Source of the DNA: Hyphomicrobium sp. D-2
GTDB taxonomy: Bacteria > Pseudomonadota > Alphaproteobacteria > Rhizobiales > Hyphomicrobiaceae
DNA: 64,000 bases
Direction: 5' to 3'
Assembly: GCF_029872155.1 (NCBI RefSeq)
Contig: NZ_JARXLA010000004.1
Location: 248,001 to 312,000 of the forward strand
Below are positions 1 through 12,365 of this stretch, piece after piece. The notes beneath the pieces are model-generated. The model had not been told where the DNA came from, searched no databases, and was given only the letters and a program-made list of their open reading frames with translations. Every line of letters begins with the position of its first letter. Within the stretch, counting starts at the first letter, position 1. The translations under genes and the position numbers were made by a program.

Positions 1-459
1 TCGAACGCCGACATGGGTTTCAGCTACCGCCACAGCTCGGTGCCGAAGGATTGGATTCTTACCGAAGCGCTGTATCAGGGACGCCCCGGCGATTCCGCTG
101 CCATCCTGCAAGAGATGGAAGAGGTGGCGCAGTATCGCGAGAAGAACCAGCCGATCAAGGAACGCACTGGCGGCTCCACGTTCAAGAACCCGCCGGGCCA
201 GAGTTCATGGCGTCTGGTGGATGAAGCCGGATGCCGGGGCCTGCGTGTCGGCGGCGCCAAGGTTTCGGAGATGCACTGCAACTTCCTGATCAACGACGCC
301 AACGCCACCGCCGAGGACATTGAACGTCTCGGCGAGACGGTACGTGCGCGCGTGAAGGCGAATTCCGGCATCGAACTGCAATGGGAAATCATCCGCCTCG
401 GAGAACCGCTGCCCGGATGCCCGACAGGTGAAGCACTCGCGGAGGCGGAAGTTCTATGA
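1..459 (+). CDS. murB: UDP-N-acetylenolpyruvoylglucosamine reductase (MurB), C-terminal part
   Basis: MurB reduces UDP-GlcNAc-enolpyruvate to UDP-MurNAc with NADPH and FAD in the cytoplasm. The reading frame is open from the first base, so the gene begins before the window and the FAD-binding N-terminal half is missing. What is visible is the C-terminal substrate-binding part: the GSTFKNP motif that carries the catalytic serine, the EMHCNFLIN segment, and a late glutamate in the GIELQWEI stretch that matches the family's conserved C-terminal Glu. The TGA overlaps the ATG of ddl by four bases (ATGA), which suggests translational coupling within the murB-ddl-ftsQ-ftsA-ftsZ cluster. The assignment is secure. 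Only the start is unknown. Confidence 0.95.
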   Translation, partial: SNADMGFSYRHSSVPKDWILTEALYQGRPGDSAAILQEMEEVAQYREKNQPIKERTGGSTFKNPPGQSSWRLVDEAGCRGLRVGGAKVSEMHCNFLINDANATAEDIERLGETVRARVKANSGIELQWEIIRLGEPLPGCPTGEALAEAEVL

Positions 460-1406
460 TTGGTAAGGCGCCGGAGCGTACGCGAGAGCATGTCGCTGTG
501 CTGATGGGCGGCTGGTCGGCGGAGCGCGATGTCAGTTTGCGGTCCGGCGCTGCGTGCGCCAAGGCGCTTGAGGGCGAGGGTTATCGCGTCACGCAGATTG
601 ACGTCGATCGCGATATCGCCGCGCGCCTGAAGGAAGTGCAGCCGGATGTGTGCTTCAACGCGCTGCATGGCCGCTTCGGCGAGGATGGCTGTCTGCAGGG
701 CGTGCTGGAGTGCCTGGCCATTCCCTATACGCACTCGGGCGTGCTGGCATCGGCGCTGGCCATGCACAAGGAGCGCGCCAAGGATGTGATGCGCCTTGCA
801 GGCGTGCCGGTCGCAGAAGCGGAAGTCGTGACCCGCCGCCAGGCGATGGAGCGCCATGCGATCAAGCCGCCCTACGTGGTGAAGCCGGTTGATGAAGGTT
901 CGAGTGTCGGCGTCGTTATCGTCGAGGCGGGCGCCAACGGGCCGCCCGCGCGCATCGGCGAGATCGGCAAGCCGGAGGATCTGGTGATGGTGGAGCGCTA
1001 CATTCCCGGCCGCGAGCTGACCTGCGCGGTGATCGGCGATTTCGTTTCCAACATCATCGAGATAAAGCCGCTGAAGGGCCTCGAATTCTACGATTACGAG
1101 GCGAAGTACGCGCCCGGCGGCTCTCAGCATGTATTGCCGGCGGATGTTTCACCGGATGTTTACCAATTGGTCCAGAAATACACGTTGGCGGCGTGCAGCG
1201 CATTGGGATGCCGGGGCGCCGCGCGTGCCGATTTTCGTTTCGACGATGCGGCCGCCGGTGGGACGGGTGAACTGATCTGCCTTGAGGTCAATACGCAGCC
1301 GGGCATGACGGAGACGTCGCTGGTGCCGGAGCTGGCGCAATACGCGGGCTGGTCGTTTGGCGAGCTCGTCAGATTTTTGGTCGAGGATGCGAGTTGCAAC
1401 AGGTAG
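456..1406 (+). CDS. ddl: D-alanine--D-alanine ligase
   Basis: This 316-residue enzyme joins two D-alanines with ATP to make the end of the peptidoglycan stem peptide. It is an ATP-grasp protein of normal length. The N-terminal Ddl signature ([16 protein letters not shown]) is followed by a substrate-binding segment [11 protein letters not shown]. The nucleotide lid has [11 protein letters not shown], and the C-terminal metal and substrate motif is [16 protein letters not shown]. The ATG overlaps the murB stop by four bases. The 3' end overlaps the start chosen for ftsQ by 13 bases. It lies in the normal place in the alphaproteobacterial division and cell wall cluster, so it is probably the DdlB type. 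Confidence 0.96.
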   Translation: MIGKAPERTREHVAVLMGGWSAERDVSLRSGAACAKALEGEGYRVTQIDVDRDIAARLKEVQPDVCFNALHGRFGEDGCLQGVLECLAIPYTHSGVLASALAMHKERAKDVMRLAGVPVAEAEVVTRRQAMERHAIKPPYVVKPVDEGSSVGVVIVEAGANGPPARIGEIGKPEDLVMVERYIPGRELTCAVIGDFVSNIIEIKPLKGLEFYDYEAKYAPGGSQHVLPADVSPDVYQLVQKYTLAACSALGCRGAARADFRFDDAAAGGTGELICLEVNTQPGMTETSLVPELAQYAGWSFGELVRFLVEDASCNR

Positions 1407-2440
1407 GGGGCGAGTTGGGAGTTGCGCAGCGAGTGCCGAAGGCACCGTCGCTCAAATCCGCTACGAACCGCACTACCTCAGAGATTGAACGTCCTTCCCG
1501 CCAACGCAAGGCACCGGCCTCCTCCGCCAAGGCTGCACCGAACACCAAGCCATCGAAACCCAAGACGGCCGCGCGGTCTGGCTCCGCGAGATCCGGGGCT
1601 GCAAGGTCTGGCACTGCAAGGCCTGGCCCGCTGCAGCTGCGACGCCGTCCGATGCCCCGCTATACAACCTATGGCCGCCGTCTTGGCACGGCGCTGTTCA
1701 TGGGGCTTTTTGGTGCGCTTGCGTTCTCGCTGCTGACCGATGGCGGCACCCGCACGCGGGAGGTCGCAAGTTTCCTGCCGAAGGCGGATCAGGTTCTGGC
1801 CTGGACCGGGCTGCGCATCGAGCAGGTGGCGCTTACCGGCCAGCGCTTCACGTCCGATGCGGACGTGTTCGAAGCCATTGATCTGCCGAATGCCGGTTCG
1901 CTCGCGACCTTTGACGTGGAGGCGGCGCGCGAACGCGTTGAGGCGTTGCCGTGGGTTTCAACCGCAGCCGTCAGCCGCGTTTATCCAGCTTCCCTCGATA
2001 TCCGTATCACCGAACGGCGGCCCACAGCGCTGTGGGCGAATGGTGGGCGTGAGTTTCTGGTCGACAGCACGGGCCGCGTGCTGTCGGGGCTGAAGCCGGG
2101 CACGATGGTTCGCTTGCCGCGTCTTGCGGGTGAAGGCGCCCCGCAGGATGCCAGAGCGCTGCTTGAGCTGATCGTGCGCTATCCCAACATCGCCGAACGC
2201 TTTGTCATGGCCGAGCGTGTCGGCGGCCGTCGCTGGACGCTGCATCTGAAAAACGGGCTTGTCGTCCACCTCGGCGCCGACCGTGAAGCGGTGGCGTTTG
2301 CCGCGCTCTCCTCGCCCGACGAGCTTGGCGGATTTCTCAACGCACGCAATGTCGTCATCGATCTGAGGGCCCGCGGCCGCATCGTTGTGCGCCGGGCCCC
2401 CGCGTCGGCATCCATTATTCAACCCCCAAGTCAGAGTTAG
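1394..2440 (+). CDS. ftsQ: Cell division protein FtsQ
   Basis: FtsQ is a bitopic inner-membrane protein that links early and late divisome proteins through the FtsB/FtsL complex. The frame contains a basic, low-complexity cytoplasmic N-terminus rich in Ala, Pro, Arg and Ser. One membrane segment follows around residues 100-120, then a POTRA domain (RIEQVALTGQRF ... LPWVSTAAVSRVYPASLDI) and the FtsQ beta domain (FLVDSTGRVL). The start used here is TTG at 1394, inside the end of ddl. An in-frame ATG at 1652 would remove most of the basic tail but keep the membrane segment, so the start is uncertain. Length is at the long end for the family. Confidence 0.92.
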   Translation: MQQVGGELGVAQRVPKAPSLKSATNRTTSEIERPSRQRKAPASSAKAAPNTKPSKPKTAARSGSARSGAARSGTARPGPLQLRRRPMPRYTTYGRRLGTALFMGLFGALAFSLLTDGGTRTREVASFLPKADQVLAWTGLRIEQVALTGQRFTSDADVFEAIDLPNAGSLATFDVEAARERVEALPWVSTAAVSRVYPASLDIRITERRPTALWANGGREFLVDSTGRVLSGLKPGTMVRLPRLAGEGAPQDARALLELIVRYPNIAERFVMAERVGGRRWTLHLKNGLVVHLGADREAVAFAALSSPDELGGFLNARNVVIDLRARGRIVVRRAPASASIIQPPSQS

Positions 2441-2459
2441 TAGGTCGAGGAAGACCGTG

Positions 2460-3737
2460 ATGCTCAACCGCGAAAAATCAGCCCCGAAAGGCTCCGAAAT
2501 TGTCGGCCTGCTCGATATCGGAACGAGCAAGGTGGTGTGCATCATTGCTGCCCTGGAGCCTTCGCCGGTGCCAGGCGAGCCGCGCGTTACGCGCCTGCTG
2601 GGCATCGGGCATCTGCGTTCGCGCGGGCTGAAGTCGGGGGTGATCATCGATCTGGCTGAGGCCGAAGCGACGGTGCGGGCGGCCATTGCCCAGGCCGAGC
2701 GCATGGCCCGCGTGACGCTGGAAGAAGTGCTGGTCTCGGTTTCCTGCGGTCGGCTGCAATCGTCCAATTTTTCCGCCAGCGTTGACGTGCCGGGCGGGGT
2801 GATCCGCACCGACGATATCGATCGGCTGATGGCGGGTGGCCATGCCTTCGCCGAGCGCGACGGGCGCACGCTGATCCATCTCAATCGCATCGGCTACCGG
2901 ATTGACGGCGTTGCAGGCGCCAGTGACCCGCGCGGGCTGGCGGCCAGCAAGCTTGCCGCCGATCTGCACACGGTGGCGGCCGACGAAGCGCCGGTGCGCA
3001 ACCTCATGCTGGTGGTGGAGCGCTGCTACCTGAATGTGCGCGCACTCATCGCAACCCCCTACGCCAGTGCCCTTTCGGCCACCACCGAAGAGGAGCGCGC
3101 TCTGGGGGTCACATGCATCGATATCGGTGGCGGAACCGCAACGGTTGCGTCGTTCGCCGATGGGCACTTCATCCACGCCGCCACGGTACCGTTGGGCGGG
3201 CACCACATCACGCTAGATATTGCCCAGTCCTTGCAGACACCACTTGCGGAGGCGGAGCGAATCAAGACGCTATACGGCTCACTTGTTGTCGCGCAGTCTG
3301 ATGAGTTTGAAACGTTTTCGTTCCCGCTTGCGGGTGATGAGGATGGGGCGCTCGGGCAAGCTACGAAGGCCGAACTTGCCGGAATTATTCGACCACGCGT
3401 GTCGAACATCCTGGGGCTGGTGCGTGAACGACTGGAAAAAGCCGGTGTGCTGGATTTCGCCGGCGAGCGTGTAGTTCTGACCGGCGGTGCCAGCGCACTG
3501 GTCGGTTTTGGCGAGTTTGCCGCTAACGCGCTGGGGCGTCCGGCACGGGCTGCAACGCCGCAACCGATCGCTGGCATGCCGCAGGGCACTTCGAGTCCGG
3601 CGTTTTCGACCGTTGCGGGGCTGCTGGCCGTTGCCGCTTCGGGAAGTGGAGAGGTTCCGGTCAGACGGAGCGGCGAGGCGCTCGGTGGAGGTTACCTCGA
3701 GCGCGTCGGTGAGTGGCTGAAGGCTGGCTTCGCGTAA
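2460..3737 (+). CDS. ftsA: Cell division protein FtsA
   Basis: FtsA is an actin-like ATPase that tethers FtsZ to the membrane. The ATG at 2460 gives 425 residues and is preceded by GAGGAAG about eight bases upstream; longer in-frame starts lie inside ftsQ. The phosphate 1 motif is LLDIGTSKVVCI, the phosphate 2 motif is CIDIGGGTATVASF, and the adenosine motif is VLTGGASALVGF. The FtsA-specific SHS2 (1C) domain lies between the first two. The C-terminus, LERVGEWLKAGF, is the conserved amphipathic helix that inserts in the membrane, so the protein is complete. It follows ftsQ by 19 bases and precedes ftsZ. Confidence 0.96.
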   Translation: MLNREKSAPKGSEIVGLLDIGTSKVVCIIAALEPSPVPGEPRVTRLLGIGHLRSRGLKSGVIIDLAEAEATVRAAIAQAERMARVTLEEVLVSVSCGRLQSSNFSASVDVPGGVIRTDDIDRLMAGGHAFAERDGRTLIHLNRIGYRIDGVAGASDPRGLAASKLAADLHTVAADEAPVRNLMLVVERCYLNVRALIATPYASALSATTEEERALGVTCIDIGGGTATVASFADGHFIHAATVPLGGHHITLDIAQSLQTPLAEAERIKTLYGSLVVAQSDEFETFSFPLAGDEDGALGQATKAELAGIIRPRVSNILGLVRERLEKAGVLDFAGERVVLTGGASALVGFGEFAANALGRPARAATPQPIAGMPQGTSSPAFSTVAGLLAVAASGSGEVPVRRSGEALGGGYLERVGEWLKAGFA

Positions 3738-3809
3738 TCCGATCCCGGCCTCAACTTATGGATCGGCGCTTCCAGGCGTCCGACCGGGCACAGGGGGCGG
3801 CCGAACGCG

Positions 3810-5775
<1,966 letters not shown>

Positions 5776-5895
5776 AATTTGCCGCTGAGCTGCCTTAAAA
5801 GTGCAGAAAATAAGGCTAAAACGGCATGTGTATTATAGTGGTAACACATCGTAAGAAACCGTGATTTGGCGTGTAACCGAGGCCCGGCGTATCGT

Positions 5896-5995
5896 TTGAC
5901 TCGTTAACGACAGCGTTCGCTAAGTCCCTGCACTTCCTAGGGCGCAGCCTAAAAAGACGCCCGGATAAGTTAACGAAGATCGCAGATTGGGACTC
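5896..5995 (+). promoter_or_regulatory. Region upstream of lpxC with two GANTC sites and a repeated GTTAACGA
   Basis: The 293-base gap between ftsZ and lpxC holds no gene. It contains GACTC at 5898-5902 and again at 5991-5995, both matching the CcrM methylation site GANTC. An identical GTTAACGA occurs at 5903-5910 and 5969-5976. The first GANTC directly abuts the first GTTAACGA. In alphaproteobacteria, GANTC sites and TTAA-type half sites often mark cell-cycle promoters controlled by GcrA or CtrA. A full CtrA box (TTAA-N7-TTAA) is not present, so the link to these regulators is only a suggestion. Confidence 0.35.
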
Positions 5996-6068
5996 GAACA
6001 TTGTTGGGGGTGGTGGCAACCAGGACACACTGGGAAGCCACTGAAATAGCATCGAGGGACAGGGGCAG

Positions 6069-7004
6069 ATGTCGAATCGATTTATCGGCGCGCGGCAGAC
6101 CACAATCGCGCGCGAAATCGAGGTGACAGGGACGGGGGTCCACAGCGGAGCGCCAGTTTCGGTCATCCTGCATCCGGCAGCGATCGATACTGGCCTCCGT
6201 TTTCTTGTCACCAAACGTAACCGCATTATCGCGGAAATTCCGGCCACCGTTGAGCACGTCAAGAACCTGACGCTCTGCACGGTCATCGGAAACGACGCCG
6301 GTGTAACCGTCGGCACGATCGAGCACCTTCTCTCCGCGCTGCGCGGTCTTGCGGTCGATAACTGCATCATCGAAATCGACAGCAAAGAAGTTCCGATCAT
6401 GGACGGCAGCGCGGCGCCGTTCGTTGATCTGATCGACGAAGCAGGCATCCGTGAACTGCAGGCTCCCCGCCGTTACATCAAGGTTTTGAAGCCGGTGCGG
6501 GTGCAGGAAGGCGAGAGCTACGGAGAGCTCCTTCCGCACGCAGGTTTCCACGTCGACGTCGAGATCGACTTCCCGACACCGCTGATCGGCAACCAGCGCG
6601 TAGCCTTTGAGATGAGCCCCGGCGTTTTCCGTCACGAAATCGCCAAGGCACGCACTTTCGGCTTCATGAGCGATGTTGAGCGTCTGTGGAAGGCCGGTCT
6701 GGCTCTTGGCGCCAACCTCTCCAACACTGTCGCCATCGGCGACGATAAGGTGATGAACCCGGAAGGTTTGCGCTTCCCGCAGGAGTTCGTCCGCCACAAG
6801 ATGCTGGACGCTGTTGGCGACCTCGCTCTGGCCGGTAAGCCGCTGTTGGCTGCATTCCGCTCCGTGAAGGGTGGTCACCGTCTCAACTCGCTCGTCGTTC
6901 AGGCTCTCCTTGCCGATAAAGACGCTTGGACCGTCGCGACGGTTCCACATGTTCGCGAAACCAAGCACGTGGACATGCACTTCGCAGTTGCCGCAGGCGA
7001 GTGA
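6069..7004 (+). CDS. lpxC: UDP-3-O-acyl-N-acetylglucosamine deacetylase (LpxC)
   Basis: LpxC is the zinc-dependent deacetylase that commits UDP-3-O-acyl-GlcNAc to lipid A synthesis. The 311-residue length is normal. The zinc ligand motif TIEHLLSAL, the MDGSAAPFVDLI segment and the C-terminal KGGHRLNSLVVQALL with its catalytic or metal-binding histidine are all present. The ATG follows GGGGCAG. It stands alone after a 293-base gap downstream of ftsZ, as in many Hyphomicrobiales, so it probably has its own promoter. A short hairpin with a T run lies downstream. Confidence 0.97.
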   Translation: MSNRFIGARQTTIAREIEVTGTGVHSGAPVSVILHPAAIDTGLRFLVTKRNRIIAEIPATVEHVKNLTLCTVIGNDAGVTVGTIEHLLSALRGLAVDNCIIEIDSKEVPIMDGSAAPFVDLIDEAGIRELQAPRRYIKVLKPVRVQEGESYGELLPHAGFHVDVEIDFPTPLIGNQRVAFEMSPGVFRHEIAKARTFGFMSDVERLWKAGLALGANLSNTVAIGDDKVMNPEGLRFPQEFVRHKMLDAVGDLALAGKPLLAAFRSVKGGHRLNSLVVQALLADKDAWTVATVPHVRETKHVDMHFAVAAGE

Positions 7005-7020
7005 TACGCGCCTGCCTGGG

Positions 7021-7034
7021 CCCCCCCCCCCCCC
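7021..7034. repeat. Homopolymer of 14 cytosines
   Basis: An uninterrupted run of 14 C lies 16 bases after the lpxC stop and is preceded by GGG. It is the only homopolymer of this length I noticed in the window. It is outside any coding region. It may be a slippage-prone tract or a mis-called length. Confidence 0.9.
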
Positions 7035-7053
7035 GAGCTAGCAGCCCTGGGCC

Positions 7054-7075
7054 CTCGGTTTAGAAGCCGAGTTTT
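7054..7075 (+). terminator. Probable terminator after lpxC
   Basis: CTCGGT pairs with GCCGAG (one G-U pair) around a TTAGAA loop and is followed by TTTT. The hairpin is short. Its position 50 bases after the lpxC stop fits a rho-independent terminator. Confidence 0.5.
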
Positions 7076-7591
7076 GAAATCGGGCCGCTCCGTAGTTCTT
7101 CCGACGCCAGCTGTTGCTGTAGAGCTTCAGCCCCTACGGAAAGCGTGATCGATTAAGGCGCGGGAAACGCGGTGCGCCGGATCAGCGGCGCTGTCCACCA
7201 GACATTATCGGTAGCTTTCGCTCAGGCTGATGCCGTCGATTGAAGCGGCGCCCATTCCCAGCCGTGTCGGCCGATTTAGCTTCGCAAAATGCGAATATCA
7301 CGCTGCAGCCACTGGTCTTGCTGTCCAGTGGTGGACGGACACAGCCTCTCGTTTTCAGCTCCGGTGTCTTGCGTTGTCGCGGCTATGTTTCACGGCACAG
7401 CACGCAACTTCTTTGAGGCTTGATGGATGGGCAACGCGATAGCGCTCAAGTCCCAGAAGAACCATAATCATCCCATAGCGATCACGACCGTGTGGAGCGT
7501 CGTTCCGCCGTGGTATCGCCGCGGTGGCGGGATGTGCTAGGGGTAGCGTACTGCTGGGGTATTCCCCGGGGGACCAGAAGAAAGCAGGCGA
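7076..7591. other. Spacer of about 520 bases upstream of bamD without a convincing gene
   Basis: No frame here shows coding character. A 70-codon frame at 7230-7442 lacks a ribosome binding site and recognisable sequence. A perfect 7-bp inverted repeat (CCACTGG, 9-base loop, CCAGTGG) lies at 7309-7331 and could be an operator or part of a transcript leader. The bamD promoter presumably lies in this stretch, but I see no clear -35/-10 pair. Confidence 0.5.
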
Positions 7592-8572
7592 ATGCCGCAC
7601 GTGGGGAAAATCAGGGAAATCGGCCCGGCGCGCCGTGCGTTCACCGTCGTTTCGGCGATCGCAGCTGCTGCGATTCTGGCCGCTTGTTCTTCCAACGACG
7701 CTATTCGTGCTCTCAACCCCGATCCGCCCTCCAAGATGTTTGCTGACGCGGATGCCCTTATGGCCAAGGGCAGCCATGAATCTGCGGCGAAGAAATTCGA
7801 GGACGTTGATCGCGAGCATCCCTATTCGCCTGAGGCGCGCCGCGCGATCGTGATGGCCGCCTATTCCTATTACAAGGCAGGCAAGACGCCGGAAGCTATC
7901 GCCGCTGCCGAGCGCTATACGACGATGCATCCGGGCACCAAGGAAGCACCGCTCGCCCATCACATCATCGCGCAGTCGTACTTCGACCAGATGAAGACGC
8001 CAAACCGCGATCAGGACACGACGCGCAAAGCGTTGGCCCAGTTCAAGATCCTGAAGGCGCGCTATCCGGACAGCACATACGCGCAGAAAGCCGATAACCA
8101 GATCCGCCTTTGCGAGGACACGCTGGCTGCTCAGGAGATGGATGTAGGCCGCTACTACCTCAACAAGGGCAACCACATCGCCGCCATTAACCGCTTCAAG
8201 ACGGTGGTGACCGAATACCAGACCACGGCGCACGTTGAAGAAGCGCTCTATCGTCTGTCGGCGTCGTATCTTGCGCTCGGCATCGCGCCAGAAGCGCAGA
8301 ACGCGGTCGCGGTGCTGGGCCATAACTTCCCGAATTCGAGCTGGTACAAGGATTCCTACGCGCTGCTGCAGAAGCAGGGGCTGATGCCGCAGGTCAGCGC
8401 AGGTTCCTGGATGACGGATGTTCTGAGCGGCCCGAGCAAACCGCCGGCAGCGCCGCCGGCCGCCGCACCGGCGCCTGCGCCTGCTCCGGCAGCGCCTTCG
8501 GTACCCGATTGGCCGGCCGCCACAACCACCTCGCCGCCGCCACCATCATCGCTGGGCGGTCCTAGCAGCTAA
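7592..8572 (+). CDS. bamD: Outer membrane assembly lipoprotein BamD
   Basis: BamD (ComL) is a TPR lipoprotein of the BAM complex that folds outer-membrane beta-barrels. The 326-residue frame has a signal peptide with a lipobox (AAAILAACSS), giving a lipidated Cys near residue 32. The BamD N-terminus (AMAKGSHESAAKKFEDVDREHPYS-like, with DADALMAKGSHESA) and successive TPR helices follow. The QTTAHVEEALYRLSASYLAL helix pair is characteristic. The last 50 residues form an Ala/Pro-rich tail. It lies between lpxC and ligA; recN, which often separates bamD from ligA in related genomes, is absent here. Confidence 0.94.
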   Translation: MPHVGKIREIGPARRAFTVVSAIAAAAILAACSSNDAIRALNPDPPSKMFADADALMAKGSHESAAKKFEDVDREHPYSPEARRAIVMAAYSYYKAGKTPEAIAAAERYTTMHPGTKEAPLAHHIIAQSYFDQMKTPNRDQDTTRKALAQFKILKARYPDSTYAQKADNQIRLCEDTLAAQEMDVGRYYLNKGNHIAAINRFKTVVTEYQTTAHVEEALYRLSASYLALGIAPEAQNAVAVLGHNFPNSSWYKDSYALLQKQGLMPQVSAGSWMTDVLSGPSKPPAAPPAAAPAPAPAPAAPSVPDWPAATTTSPPPPSSLGGPSS

Positions 8573-8768
8573 TGGGGATTGAGCCCGGTGACCGGCGCAC
8601 GTCCGGTCGCCCAGCCTCTCCACATGAGCCGTGCGCTTAATGCGTTGCGTTGACCTGCGTTCGTGTTCGGCATTTGAACAACGTCATCATCATCTCGCTG
8701 TGCATTCGCGCGCTGTGCGGTTTGCGGGTGTGACGGCATCCGCTATCTCTCGGGTGAAACGCCCGTAA

Positions 8769-10910
<2,142 letters not shown>

Positions 10911-10987
10911 TTGCCCGGATAGACATACAACATTGATTCATTGTCTGCGGGCCGCAAGCCGTCAGCGAAAACAAAAAAGGAAGACGC

Positions 10988-12235
10988 ATGCTGAGGAGAC
11001 GCCATCTTTCGTCGGGAGTACGCCTGGGGCCTCCGCTGCCGTTGCGCATGTTCAATCAGCTTGGGCCGCTCGTGCGCGCGGCGGGCAAGTGGCCGTCTAT
11101 CGATGTCGACAAGATGATGCGTGACATCGAGCGCAAGTATGGACGCGATGACTGGCCGGATGAAATCCGCCGTGCGCTGCCTGTGCGCGCAAAGGCGTTT
11201 AACGAGGATGCGGATCTTTCGTTGTTCGGAATGCTCGCGGTTCGCGATCAGTTCATCAAGAGCGCCGACAACGCGCTGGCGCTTGAAGATTTGATTGCGG
11301 CGCATCCTGAAATTCTGGAAGAGAAGATCGAGCGCCCGCTGTTCGTGCTTGGCCTTGCCCGCACCGGCACGACGCTGCTGCAGCGGCTTTTGTCGATGCA
11401 TCCCGGCGCGCGATATCTGCCATTCTGGGAAGGCTATTCGCCGTTCCCGCGCAAGTTCGGCAAGCATGAAGGTGGCCGCGATGGCCGCCACGCGGAAGCG
11501 GCTAGCCGGCTCAAGTTGCTGAACTTCGTGGGGCCGGAATTCAACAAGATCCATCCGATCGAAGTTGATGATCCGGAGGAGTGCTATCACCTTTTCCGCA
11601 ACCACTTCCTGGTGCCGCCGGGCTTTGACTTTGCCTATGTGCCGTCGTTCTGGAAGTGGTGGGATGCAAGCGCGCATGAAGATGCCTATCGCATGCACAA
11701 GCGTCAGCTGCAGGCGCTGCAATGGCTCAACCCCAATCAGCATTGGGTGCTGAAGTGCCCCAATCATCTTTCGGGCCTGAAGCAGCTACTGGAAGTTTAT
11801 CCCGATGCGCGCATCGTCAATACGCACCGCAGCGCTGATAAAACCGTGCCGTCGCTGTGCAGCCTTGCTGCCGTGACGTGGTGCATGACATCCGACACGG
11901 TTGATCTGAAAAAGGTCGGTGAGTTCGCGCTCAATCTGGCTGAAAGCTGTGAAGCTGCAGGCCGCGAGGCGCTGAAGATCGCGCCACCCGGCCAGGTGAT
12001 CCATGTCGAATATAACGATCTGGTTGCCGATCCGGTCGGCATGGCGATGTCGATCTACGAGCGCTTCGGGTACGATGCCCATTCGTCACTGAGGGCGCGC
12101 ATGTCGCAATGGCTTGCCAGCCATCCGAGCGACAAGCACGGCCGCCACCAATACGTGTTGGAGGACTTCGGGCTGACGCCGGAGATTATTGCGGAGCGAC
12201 TGGCGGTGAAACAGCCGGCAGCGGTCAACGCATAA
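10988..12235 (+). CDS. Sulfotransferase family protein
   Basis: The protein has the PAPS-dependent sulfotransferase fold signature. The 5'-phosphosulfate loop FVLGLARTGTTLLQRLL lies around residues 118-135. A downstream ARIVNTHRSADKTVPSLCSL segment supplies the Arg/Ser pair that contacts the 3'-phosphate. Its C-terminus (HKHGRHQYVLEDFGLT-like) resembles the large bacterial family of about 380-420 residues often annotated as generic sulfotransferases. The substrate is unknown. The ATG at 10988 has AAGGAAG upstream. A second ATG at 11048 is possible. It ends at a strong terminator and has no sulfate-activation or acceptor genes next to it. Confidence 0.85.
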   Translation: MLRRRHLSSGVRLGPPLPLRMFNQLGPLVRAAGKWPSIDVDKMMRDIERKYGRDDWPDEIRRALPVRAKAFNEDADLSLFGMLAVRDQFIKSADNALALEDLIAAHPEILEEKIERPLFVLGLARTGTTLLQRLLSMHPGARYLPFWEGYSPFPRKFGKHEGGRDGRHAEAASRLKLLNFVGPEFNKIHPIEVDDPEECYHLFRNHFLVPPGFDFAYVPSFWKWWDASAHEDAYRMHKRQLQALQWLNPNQHWVLKCPNHLSGLKQLLEVYPDARIVNTHRSADKTVPSLCSLAAVTWCMTSDTVDLKKVGEFALNLAESCEAAGREALKIAPPGQVIHVEYNDLVADPVGMAMSIYERFGYDAHSSLRARMSQWLASHPSDKHGRHQYVLEDFGLTPEIIAERLAVKQPAAVNA

Positions 12236-12297
12236 GTTTGAGAGGCCGCCGCGTAGCTGTTCGCTGTGCGCGGCGCATGTTGCTCCGTCAAGAATGC

Positions 12298-12327
12298 AAA
12301 AGAGAGGGTCAGCGCCCTCTCTTTTTT
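12298..12327. terminator. Strong bidirectional terminator between the sulfotransferase and aminopeptidase P genes
   Basis: AGAGAGGG at 12301-12308 pairs perfectly with CCCTCTCT at 12315-12322 around a 6-base loop. AAA precedes it and TTTTT follows it, so it can act on both converging transcripts. Confidence 0.9.
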
Positions 12328-12365
12328 GTTTCACCTTGATCGCAGTGCGATGCGTGCACGCAAGC

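Noticed and set aside
75-1130. Long minus-strand frame opposite murB and ddl
   Set aside because: It is antisense to two clear enzymes with full motifs and shows no recognisable domain.
5970-6980. Minus-strand frame of over 300 codons opposite lpxC
   Set aside because: It mirrors lpxC codon structure in high-GC DNA; lpxC has all catalytic motifs.
7230-7442. 70-codon frame before bamD
   Set aside because: It has no ribosome site, no similarity recognised, and odd composition.
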